DNA of 12,249 bases from an uncultured Bacilli bacterium (lineage in GTDB: Bacteria > Bacillota_I > Bacilli_A > RF39 > UBA660): the NCBI GenBank assembly GCA_944331945.1, contig CALVJC010000009.1:1-12249 (forward strand), written 5' to 3'. Shown one piece after another: positions 6,525-12,249 of this stretch (positions are counted from its first letter, which is position 1; every line of letters starts with the position of its first letter). The notes below the pieces were generated by a model. It ran no database searches. It was not told the origin of the DNA and was given only the letters and a program-made list of their open reading frames with translations. The translations under genes and the position numbers were made by a program.

Positions 6525-6878
6525 ATGTTAAATGATTTAATTTTAGTCGGACGACTTGCCAAAGAAATCGAAGTCCGAACCACAGAAAGTGGAAAAAAAG
6601 TAGGGACGATCTTTCTAGCCGTTCCTCGCAGCTTTAAAAATATGGAAGGAGTTTATGAAACAGATTTTATTCCCTGTACCATTTGGGAAGAAAAAGCCAA
6701 GACGACCTCTCTTTATTGCCACACAGGAGATATTGTCGGGATACGAGGACGCCTTCAATCTAGAACGCTTGAAACCGAAGAAGGGAGGAGAAACCACTTA
6801 GAAGTCATTGCCGAAAGAGTAACCTTTCTAACCAACCACAAACGAAAAGAAGAGCTCGAAAACGAAAGCAAAAGTTAA
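6525..6878 (+). CDS. ssb: Small single-stranded DNA-binding (SSB-family) protein
   Basis: The ATG at 6525 has AAAGGAGAG seven to fifteen bases upstream; the frame is open upstream to a TTG at 6474 but lacks family sequence there, so the 117-residue form is chosen. The OB-fold pattern is clear: LNDLILVGRLAKEIEVR (2-18), SGKKVGTIFLAVPRSF, TDFIPCTIWEEKA with the conserved Trp, and GDIVGIRGRLQSR. It binds ssDNA in replication, recombination or uptake. It is shorter than housekeeping SSB and ends in a Lys/Glu/Asn-rich tail without the acidic DDDIPF-type tip that recruits partner proteins, so it is probably a secondary SSB; a housekeeping ssb would be expected beside rpsF and rpsR, which are not here. 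The stop TAA forms part of the inverted repeat in the promoter of the next gene. Confidence 0.88.
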   Translation: MLNDLILVGRLAKEIEVRTTESGKKVGTIFLAVPRSFKNMEGVYETDFIPCTIWEEKAKTTSLYCHTGDIVGIRGRLQSRTLETEEGRRNHLEVIAERVTFLTNHKRKEELENESKS

Positions 6879-6893
6879 TTATCAGTTAACTTT
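6871..6893. promoter_or_regulatory. Inverted repeat, candidate operator upstream of the XRE gene
   Basis: AAAGTTAA (6871-6878) and TTAACTTT (6886-6893) form a perfect 8-base inverted repeat with a 7-base spacer. Its right arm overlaps the -35-like TTGACC (6892-6897) before the XRE regulator. The position and dyad symmetry suit autoregulation by the dimeric HTH protein. There is no T-tract, so it is not a typical terminator. Confidence 0.5.
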
Positions 6894-6923
6894 GACCAAA
6901 AGTAGAACAGATCTCTTTATAAT
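6892..6923 (+). promoter_or_regulatory. Candidate promoter of the XRE-family gene
   Basis: TTGACC (6892-6897) and a perfect TATAAT (6918-6923) are separated by 20 bases, longer than the ideal 17; TTTATA two bases earlier would give 18. The suboptimal spacing and the overlapping dyad suggest a regulated promoter. Confidence 0.5.
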
Positions 6924-6944
6924 GGATTTGATGAGGTGAGAAGG

Positions 6945-7292
6945 ATGCTACTAGGAAAAAGACTAAAAGAACTAAGATTAGAAAAAGGATTAACTCAAAA
7001 AGAGTTAGGAGATAAGATAAATGTGACTAAAGTAAGCATATGCTGTTATGAAAATGGCACTAGAACTCCCACCTTAGAAACGTTATTTGAATTAGAAAAA
7101 TTTTTCCAAGTAGATTTAAATTATCTTTTGGGAAACGATAAAAAAGTCATGGATGAAAAGAAAAAAACGGTCCATATGGCAAAAGAAGAAATTGAATTTA
7201 TTGAAGAATTAAGAAAACATCAAGCAATTTATAATTTAGTATTAGAAAATCCCAAAAGATGTGCTGAACTAGTAGAAAAGAAGTTACGATAA
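6945..7292 (+). CDS. XRE-family helix-turn-helix transcriptional regulator
   Basis: The 115-residue protein has an N-terminal HTH_3 domain (about residues 3-62): LGKRLKELRLEKGLTQKELG is the first helices, NVTKVSICCYENGTRTPTLE the recognition helix and following turn, and FFQVDLNYLLGND the usual end. The C-terminal 50 residues are charged and helical (KEEIEFIEELRKH), probably for dimerisation. There is no peptidase, sensor or membrane part. The ATG at 6945 is chosen because GAGGTGAG lies just upstream; an in-frame GTG at 6936 is part of that RBS. The inverted repeat at 6871-6893 is a natural candidate target. With the neighbouring small SSB gene the pair recalls mobile-element cargo, but no integrase or phage gene accompanies it. 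Target genes unknown. Confidence 0.9.
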   Translation: MLLGKRLKELRLEKGLTQKELGDKINVTKVSICCYENGTRTPTLETLFELEKFFQVDLNYLLGNDKKVMDEKKKTVHMAKEEIEFIEELRKHQAIYNLVLENPKRCAELVEKKLR

Positions 7293-7312
7293 ACGAACAT
7301 CGTAGCTTTTTC
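7281..7312 (+). terminator. Terminator overlapping the end of the XRE gene
   Basis: AAGTTACGAT (7281-7290) pairs with ATCGTAGCTT (7299-7308, one G-U wobble) around an 8-base loop, followed by a T-run (7307-7311). The 5' arm includes the last codons, and the stop TAA (7290-7292) begins at its end, so termination is tightly linked to the gene end. Confidence 0.7.
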
Positions 7313-7457
7313 TTATGATAAAGAAAGGAAAATGTAGAGAAAAGTTTTGTAAATTCGATTGAAGAACTTTTGGGAGTATGATAAAGTAACATTAGTAGGA
7401 TAGAAACAACAAGAATTCCAGTCAAGGGAATAGTACAACCAATACGAGGTGATAATA

Positions 7458-8681
7458 TTGATCGTAGATATCATAAATAAAAAACGCAAAAAAGAAGAAT
7501 TAACCACCAGAGAGCTTGAAACTCTTTTTCAAGGATATCAAGAAGGAAAAGTAAAAGATTATCAAATGAGTGCCTTTTTAATGGCCATCTGCTGTCAAGG
7601 AATGAGTGAAGAAGAAACTCTTGATTTAACGGATATTTTTCTAAACAGTGGTAAAAAACTTGATCTTAGTGATTTAAAGATGAAAACAGTTGATAAACAT
7701 TCTACCGGTGGAGTAGGAGACAAAACCACCTTAATTTTAGGTCCTATTGTCGCTAGCTGTCATATCCCAATGGTTAAAATGAGTGGAAGAGGCTTAGGAT
7801 ATACGGGAGGAACGATCGATAAATTAGAGTCGATTCCGGGCTTTAAAATAGAACTAACAGAAAAAGAAATAAAAGCCCAAGCCAAAGCAGTAGGACTCAT
7901 CGTTACTAGTCAAAGTGAAGAACTAGTACCATTAGATAAAAAAGTATATGCCCTAAGAGATGTAACCGCTACCACAGAATCAATTCCTTTAATTGCCTCA
8001 AGTATTATGAGTAAAAAAATTGCTTCTGGAGCCGATAAAATTATAATTGATATTAAAATTGGAACCGGAGCTTTGATCAAAACGGAAGAGGAAGCGGAAG
8101 AACTGTCCGATCTCATGATCAAAATAGGAGAAAAATATGGTAGTGAAGTAAAAACCTGTTTTTCCAATATGGATCATCCTTTGGGAAGAACAATTGGTAA
8201 TAAACTAGAAGTAATTGAGGCGATGGCTGTACTACAAAACAAAGAAAAAGGAGAATTACGCGACCACTGTTTAAATCTTGCCGCAGAACTTATTGCAATG
8301 GCCAAAGAAGAATCGTTGGAACAAGCCAAAAAAGAAGCCGAAGAAGCTCTTACCTCAGGCAAAGCATATCAAAAATTTGAAGAATGGATCAAAGCACAGC
8401 ATGGCGATTTAACTAAGTTAAAAATAACTTCCAAACAATATGCCATAAAAGCTACGACGAGTGGAACTTTAACCAACATCGATGGAAATGCCCTTGCTAA
8501 AATAGCTTTACAATTAGGTGCAGGCAGAACTACAAAAGGTGAAAAAATTGATTACAATGCTGGGATTGCTCTTGCGAAAACAATTGGTAGTACTGTAAAA
8601 GAAAATGATATATTAGCTTTGTTATACACCAATAAAGATATTTCTCAACTTAACTTACAAAATGTCTTTGAAATAGAATAA
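7458..8681 (+). CDS. pdp: Pyrimidine-nucleoside phosphorylase
   Basis: Catalyses reversible phosphorolysis of uridine, thymidine or deoxyuridine to the base plus (deoxy)ribose-1-phosphate, for nucleoside salvage in the cytosol. The N-terminal helical domain starts IVDIINKKR. The phosphate-binding loop is KHSTGGVGDK (80-89), and the family signature SGRGLGYTGGTIDKLE spans 109-124. Substrate-contact residues appear as ALRDVT (R167) and SSIMSKK (S182, K186), and ADKIIIDIKIGTGA is present. A PYNP_C-type domain follows from about 338. The length of 407 residues is slightly short for the family (about 430). The TTG at 7458 is preferred because AGGTGA (7447-7452) lies five bases upstream and MIVDII matches the usual N-terminus; the GTG at 7449 is inside that RBS. 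No deoC, cdd or nucleoside transporter gene is adjacent. The gene stands alone between a terminator and a strong promoter. Confidence 0.95.
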   Translation: MIVDIINKKRKKEELTTRELETLFQGYQEGKVKDYQMSAFLMAICCQGMSEEETLDLTDIFLNSGKKLDLSDLKMKTVDKHSTGGVGDKTTLILGPIVASCHIPMVKMSGRGLGYTGGTIDKLESIPGFKIELTEKEIKAQAKAVGLIVTSQSEELVPLDKKVYALRDVTATTESIPLIASSIMSKKIASGADKIIIDIKIGTGALIKTEEEAEELSDLMIKIGEKYGSEVKTCFSNMDHPLGRTIGNKLEVIEAMAVLQNKEKGELRDHCLNLAAELIAMAKEESLEQAKKEAEEALTSGKAYQKFEEWIKAQHGDLTKLKITSKQYAIKATTSGTLTNIDGNALAKIALQLGAGRTTKGEKIDYNAGIALAKTIGSTVKENDILALLYTNKDISQLNLQNVFEIE

Positions 8682-8727
8682 AACTTTACAATATTTGTCC
8701 AAAATAACATTCGAAAAAGAACAAAAA

Positions 8728-8756
8728 TTGAAAAATTAAGAGTGGAGTGTTATAAT
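8728..8756 (+). promoter_or_regulatory. Strong sigma-70/SigA-type promoter
   Basis: TTGAAA (8728-8733), a 17-base spacer and TATAAT (8751-8756) with an extended TG (TGTTATAAT) give a near-consensus promoter. Transcription would start near 8763, leaving about 15 bases before the ATG at 8778, with the RBS GAGGT inside this short leader. Confidence 0.85.
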
Positions 8757-8777
8757 GAATAGGAAATGAGGTATTCT

Positions 8778-10844
8778 ATGAAAGAGAAATTACAAAATTT
8801 AAAAAATAAAGTAATCCACTTTTTTAAAAAAATAAAAAAAGAACATGTTATTAGAAACTATTTCAAAAACAACCGTTTGTTTGTCGCTTTTGTTATTGTT
8901 TGTGTCATAAATTCAACGATGCTTCGTATTTTAACGATGCAAACGACAGAAAATATTTTTGCTATCAGACCAATTATTGCTGACCTTGGAATTGTGATGG
9001 CCATAGGCTCTTTTTCTTATTTGTTTAAGGGAAAAGGTCGTTACCGTTATTTATCCATTTGGGCGGTTCTATTCACTGCCATTTGTATGGTAAACTCCGT
9101 TTATTATACGTTTTATACATCATTCGCTAGTTTCTCTATGTTATCTTTAACGCAATTTATTGGCCCGGTTGGAGATGCCGTAGTTCAGAATGTTTTACAA
9201 TTAAAAGACTTATTCTACTTGATACCCCTTTTCTTTTTTATTTTTTATTATCATCGTTTGGCCAAAAAAGGGGAATATCAAAAATATGAAAAGAAAGAAC
9301 GCAAGAAAAAGTTTTTCAACACCTTAATTGTTGGAGCTATTACTCTAATTGTCTTCTGTTTTACCTTGTCTGGACTAGAAATAGGACGCTTTGTGAAACA
9401 ATGGAATCGTGAATACATTGTTATGCGCTTTGGAATTTACTTATACCAAGGAAACGACTTAGTAAAAAGTCTTCAACCAAAAATAACCGCTATGTTTGGC
9501 TATGATAATGCGAAAAAGGATATGGATGATTACTTTGAAGGAACAAGTGATACCCAGGATTATACCAATGAATATACCAATATCCTAGAAGGAAAGAATG
9601 TCATTGTCATTCATGCCGAAAGCCTACAAGATGTTGCATTAAATACAACTTTTAATGGACAAGAAGTAACACCAAATTTAAATAAAATGATCAAAGAAGG
9701 TATGTTTTTCTCTAATTTTTATTCGCAAGTTAGTGTAGGTACCTCAAGTGATACCGAATTAACTTTCAATACTAGTCTCATGCCAACACAAAGCGGAACG
9801 GCCTTTGTTAGTTACTTTGATCGGACTTATATTAGTACACCAAAATTATTGAAGGACAAAGGTTATTACACCTTTAGTATGCATGCAAACAATGCAGATT
9901 TCTGGAACCGAAGAGCCATGCACGAATCCTTAGGCTATGATAACTTTTATAGTAAAGAAACTTATGAAGTAAAAGATGAAGATGTGATTGGCTTAGGACT
10001 TTCCGATAAATCCTTCTTTGCACAATCAGTAGAAAAAATCAAACAAATTAGTGAAGAACACGAAAAATTCTATGGAGTCTTAATTACCCTTACAAACCAT
10101 ACCCCATTCTCCGACGTCGATAAATATGGAGAATTTAAAGTAACGATGAATGAGACCATCCAAAATGAAGATGGAACAACGACGGTAGTGGAACACCCAT
10201 ATCTAGAAGGAACAAAATTAGGAAATTACTTTAAATCCGTGCATTATGCCGATGCCGCTTTAGGAGAGTTTTTCCAAAAAATGGATGAAGAAGGACTCCT
10301 TGACAATACCGTTGTCATATTATATGGAGACCATGATGCTCGTCTTCCAAGAGCTGATTACATCAGAATGTTAAACTATGACATGCAAACGGATGATGTG
10401 AAATCTTCTGATGATCCAACATACCAAGAATTTAACAGTTATCATTATGAACTTAATCGAAAAGTACCTCTTCTTATTTGGACCAAAGACGGTACCATTG
10501 AACCTCAAGTAATTGATGATGTTATGGGTATGTATGATGTTATGCCAACCATTGGAAATATGTTAGGATTTTATAATAAATATGCTTTAGGTCATGATAT
10601 TTTTGAAATTGGAGAAGACAACATTGTTGTATTCCCAAATGGAAACTGGTTAACGAATAAAGTTTATTATAATAGTCAAGATGAAGAATACATGCCATTA
10701 AAAGATGAAATTATTAGTGAGGATTATATTCAAGAAAATAACAGTTATGTAGAAAATTTATTAGATGTATCAAATAATATGATTGTCTTTGATTTATTAA
10801 ATCCAGATAAAGATAAAGTAGTAAATGAGGAGGAAGAAGAGTGA
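8778..10844 (+). CDS. LTA-synthase-family membrane phosphoglycerol transferase (sulfatase fold)
   Basis: The 688-residue protein has about five transmembrane segments (roughly 34-52, 66-84, 92-112, 143-160, 182-200), then a large extracellular alkaline-phosphatase/sulfatase-like domain, the architecture of LtaS, which polymerises glycerol-phosphate from phosphatidylglycerol into lipoteichoic acid. Metal and catalytic motifs are visible: NVIVIHAESLQ (E281), VSVGTSSDTE with the nucleophile Thr (T322), FSMHANNADFWNR, and VVILYGDHDA (D518, H519). Whether it makes LTA or another glycerophosphate modification is unknown, hence no symbol. The start at 8778 has GAGGT five bases upstream; an ATG at 8766 would be almost leaderless. 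The acidic C-terminus (EEEEE) coincides with the AGGAGG RBS of the next gene, whose GTG overlaps the TGA stop. A strong promoter precedes it. Confidence 0.93.
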   Translation: MKEKLQNLKNKVIHFFKKIKKEHVIRNYFKNNRLFVAFVIVCVINSTMLRILTMQTTENIFAIRPIIADLGIVMAIGSFSYLFKGKGRYRYLSIWAVLFTAICMVNSVYYTFYTSFASFSMLSLTQFIGPVGDAVVQNVLQLKDLFYLIPLFFFIFYYHRLAKKGEYQKYEKKERKKKFFNTLIVGAITLIVFCFTLSGLEIGRFVKQWNREYIVMRFGIYLYQGNDLVKSLQPKITAMFGYDNAKKDMDDYFEGTSDTQDYTNEYTNILEGKNVIVIHAESLQDVALNTTFNGQEVTPNLNKMIKEGMFFSNFYSQVSVGTSSDTELTFNTSLMPTQSGTAFVSYFDRTYISTPKLLKDKGYYTFSMHANNADFWNRRAMHESLGYDNFYSKETYEVKDEDVIGLGLSDKSFFAQSVEKIKQISEEHEKFYGVLITLTNHTPFSDVDKYGEFKVTMNETIQNEDGTTTVVEHPYLEGTKLGNYFKSVHYADAALGEFFQKMDEEGLLDNTVVILYGDHDARLPRADYIRMLNYDMQTDDVKSSDDPTYQEFNSYHYELNRKVPLLIWTKDGTIEPQVIDDVMGMYDVMPTIGNMLGFYNKYALGHDIFEIGEDNIVVFPNGNWLTNKVYYNSQDEEYMPLKDEIISEDYIQENNSYVENLLDVSNNMIVFDLLNPDKDKVVNEEEEE

Positions 10845-11458
10845 AGCTAAAGAAAAAGGTAAAGATTCTATTAGTCATTATTTTGATTATTGTTCTTGTA
10901 GTGATCGGATTTTTCTGTTATCGTGAATATAGTAAAGAAGATGCTATACCGGCAGCGACTGTAGTAAATGAAATTCCAGAGTATGGATATGTGCTAAAAT
11001 CAGATAAAAGTGCAGAGTACAAAAAGATGTTTCAAGAATTACAGGATATTTTAAGTCAAGAAGAAGTCGATGAAGAAGCATATGTAGAACAAATTAGTAA
11101 AATGTTTTTGTTAGACTTTTATTCATTGAACAATAAAGTTGCTAACACTGATGTTGGAGGAACGGATTTCGTTCATAGTGCGGCTTTAAGCGATTTCTTA
11201 GAAAATGCCGAAAATACTCTTTATAAATATGTAGAAAATAATATGTATGATGAAAGAGATCAAGAACTTCCAGAAGTAGATGAGATAACCATCAACTCGA
11301 TTGAAAATACAAGTTATACGGCTCTTGATGTGACTGATGACAATGCTTATCAAGTAACAGCATCATGGACCTATAAAAAAGATTTAGGCTATCAGAATGA
11401 AGCTACCTTAACTTTTGTTCACGAAGATAAAAAATTATCTTTGGTAGAATTAGAATAA
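10841..11458 (+). CDS. Membrane-anchored extracytoplasmic protein coupled to the LTA-synthase-like gene
   Basis: This is a 205-residue protein of unrecognised family. A short basic N-terminus (KLKKKVK) precedes one hydrophobic segment (about 8-27, Ile/Leu/Val rich), and the rest is acidic and predicted outside the cell; there is no lipobox Cys. Features are a helical acidic region (about 55-105, with KKMFQELQDILSQ) and a C-terminal part of probable beta-strands (YQVTASWTYKKDLGYQNEATL), which could be an NTF2-like or similar fold, but I cannot assign it. The GTG start overlaps the preceding stop (GTGA), with AGGAGG (10828-10833) seven bases before it, so the two genes are co-transcribed and translationally coupled. 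Accordingly it may assist or regulate the membrane transferase or bind its polymer, which is inference. Confidence 0.85.
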   Translation: MKLKKKVKILLVIILIIVLVVIGFFCYREYSKEDAIPAATVVNEIPEYGYVLKSDKSAEYKKMFQELQDILSQEEVDEEAYVEQISKMFLLDFYSLNNKVANTDVGGTDFVHSAALSDFLENAENTLYKYVENNMYDERDQELPEVDEITINSIENTSYTALDVTDDNAYQVTASWTYKKDLGYQNEATLTFVHEDKKLSLVELE

Positions 11459-11482
11459 AAAGTAAAAAAATTAAAAAAAGTA

Positions 11483-11499
11483 CCAATTTTTAAAATTGG
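11483..11499. repeat. Perfect 17-base palindrome
   Basis: CCAATTTT (11483-11490), T, AAAATTGG (11492-11499). It lies 24 bases after the stop of the preceding gene. Read leftward it is followed by a T-run, which looks like a weak terminator for leftward transcription; read rightward no T-run follows. The AAAATTGG core recurs in the repeat block at 11577. Confidence 0.6.
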
Positions 11500-11512
11500 G
11501 TTATCGTTTGTG

Positions 11513-11564
11513 GGTGAATATTGAAAATTCCCTAGGGGAAAATACAATATTCACCTTATTTTTT
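11513..11564 (+). terminator. Long-stem terminator after the LTA-synthase unit
   Basis: GGTGAATATTG (11513-11523) and CAATATTCACC (11545-11555) are exact 11-base complements. An inner TTCCC (11528-11532) / GGGAA (11536-11540) stem around TAG extends the hairpin. TTATTTTTT follows immediately. This is a strong Rho-independent terminator, and its upper part is the left block of repeat copy 2. Confidence 0.85.
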
Positions 11565-11591
11565 GTCTGAATTTAAAAAATTGGTCATTTG
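11520..11591 (+). repeat. 72-base dispersed intergenic repeat, copy 2
   Basis: Shares the left block (11520-11540) and right block AAAATTGGTCATTTG (11577-11591) with 6405-6476 at the same spacing, as described for copy 1. It lies after the LTA-synthase unit and before the broken nuclease gene. Confidence 0.7.
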
Positions 11592-11640
11592 CTTTCCAAT
11601 TTCTTTTCTGTTATCTTGTTCTCGAAAGGAGGAATTTTAT

Positions 11641-12249
11641 ATTAAATTTTATTCATTATTAACCGATTCGACTCTAAAAAAATAAATAAAAGAGAGCCCT
11701 TATTTGAAGTTCTTTTCGGATTTGATCGAAGCAGAAACAGGATATTCTTTGATGGATTATACATTTCATGATCAAGAGTTAAATTCGGGCAATAAACGAA
11801 AAGACTTTCGGCTAGATATCTTGTTAAAGAAACAAGATCATGCCATCATTATCGAAGCCAATACTAGTTATGAAGAAAGGACTAGGAGAAAGAATTATTC
11901 TTACCTCTATCGAATTGCCGGTTCTCTTTATGAAAAAGGAGAGAATTATGATAAGAAGGTAAAGGTAACCCTGATTAATCTCATTAAAGATTATTGTAAA
12001 GAAGATAAAGAGCAAGGATTAGATGCTTATAAGTTTCGAAGTGAGAAGTATCATAATTTGATCGAAGACATAGAAAGTTATGAGATCTATCTAGAAAAAT
12101 ACAAAGGTATCTGCTATAATGGAGATAACAAGGTTGAAGCAGGGTTTGCACTATTATTGGCGGAAGATTATGAAGAGGCGAAGAGAATAGTCGGAGATTG
12201 GAAGGAGGGAAAGGAAATCTTGGATGAATTAGGAAGATTAGAACAAAAT
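11641..12249 (+). pseudogene. Broken PD-(D/E)XK nuclease (Rpn/PDDEXK_2, transposase-associated), 3' end outside window
   Basis: An excellent RBS AAAGGAGG (11625-11632) precedes an ATT at 11641 where an ATG is expected. The frame then reads KFYSLLTDSTLKK, TAA (11683-11685), and IKESPYLKFFSDLIEAETGY onward, open to the end of the window. The second part has the PD-(D/E)XK core: RLDILL followed by AIIIEAN (D and E about 13 residues apart), then RRKNYSYLYR and KVKVTLINLI, as in the Rpn/COG5464 nuclease families often labelled recombination-promoting nuclease or transposase. These families are abundant, repetitive and frequently degraded in gut Bacillota. Loss of both start and reading frame suggests a pseudogene. 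A TTG at 11704 with GAGAG seven bases upstream could start a shortened protein but would lose the N-terminal helix. Family assignment is by motif recall. Confidence 0.7.

Noticed and set aside
7313..7457. Possible decayed small gene before pdp (in-frame segments such as EYDKVTLVG)
   Set aside because: Frames are broken by several stops within 140 bases and no family can be recognised; it is safer to call it non-coding leader. A TATGAT at 7377-7382 lacks a good -35.
7198..7507. Two minus-strand open frames between the XRE gene and pdp
   Set aside because: No RBS, hydrophobic shadow composition, and overlap with real coding sequence on the other strand.
11824..12015. Minus-strand open frame of 63 codons
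   Set aside because: It lies antisense to the nuclease-like frame, whose motifs are convincing; hydrophobic content reflects the complement of Lys/Glu codons.
1..12249. CRISPR array, tRNA, rRNA or classical IS ends
   Set aside because: No regularly spaced direct repeats, no cloverleaf-like or rRNA-like sequence, and no paired terminal inverted repeats with target duplications were found by eye on either strand.

Overview
The window is AT-rich, densely packed bacterial DNA with strong AGGAGG/GAGGTGA-type ribosome binding sites, short intergenic gaps and overlapping genes. TAA, TAG and TGA are all used as ordinary stops (TGA ends sufD and the LTA-synthase-like gene), so the standard bacterial code applies. 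A SUF operon of the SufU type together with a lipoteichoic-acid-synthase-type membrane enzyme points to a low-GC Bacillota. A gut-associated Bacilli lineage (Erysipelotrichia or uncultured Mollicutes-like groups) fits best, but that placement is inference.

Layout. Positions 1-789 hold the 3' end of a secreted or surface protein cut by the window edge, followed by a bidirectional terminator that also serves the opposite-strand genes. A minus-strand pair follows: a membrane-anchored protein resembling the YfjL type (1197-1868) and a HIT-family hydrolase (835-1227), overlapping by 31 bases. A 109-base divergent region separates them from the suf operon, which runs sufC-sufD-sufS-sufU-sufB (1978-6364) with overlaps or gaps of at most 14 bases. 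These genes would make the Fe-S assembly machinery: SufS takes sulfur from cysteine, SufU accepts it, and SufB-SufC-SufD is the scaffold. Next come a hairpin terminator and a repeat element, a small SSB-like gene, an XRE-family regulator with an inverted repeat in its promoter, a pyrimidine-nucleoside phosphorylase, and a two-gene unit of an LTA-synthase-like sulfatase-fold enzyme with a translationally coupled membrane-anchored protein. The window ends in a broken PD-(D/E)XK (Rpn/transposase-associated) nuclease gene.

Main observations. (1) sufU has a TAA stop at what should be its sixth codon. Good start and RBS signals lie before it and conserved SufU sequence continues in frame after it, so the gene is recently broken, relies on internal initiation, or contains a sequence error. 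(2) The terminal nuclease gene also has an in-frame TAA and has lost its ATG. (3) A 72-base element with conserved ends occurs twice, 5,115 bases apart, each copy associated with a hairpin at an operon end. (4) SufD is about half the usual length. I see no CRISPR array, tRNA, rRNA, integrase, or clear undescribed defence or biosynthetic system.
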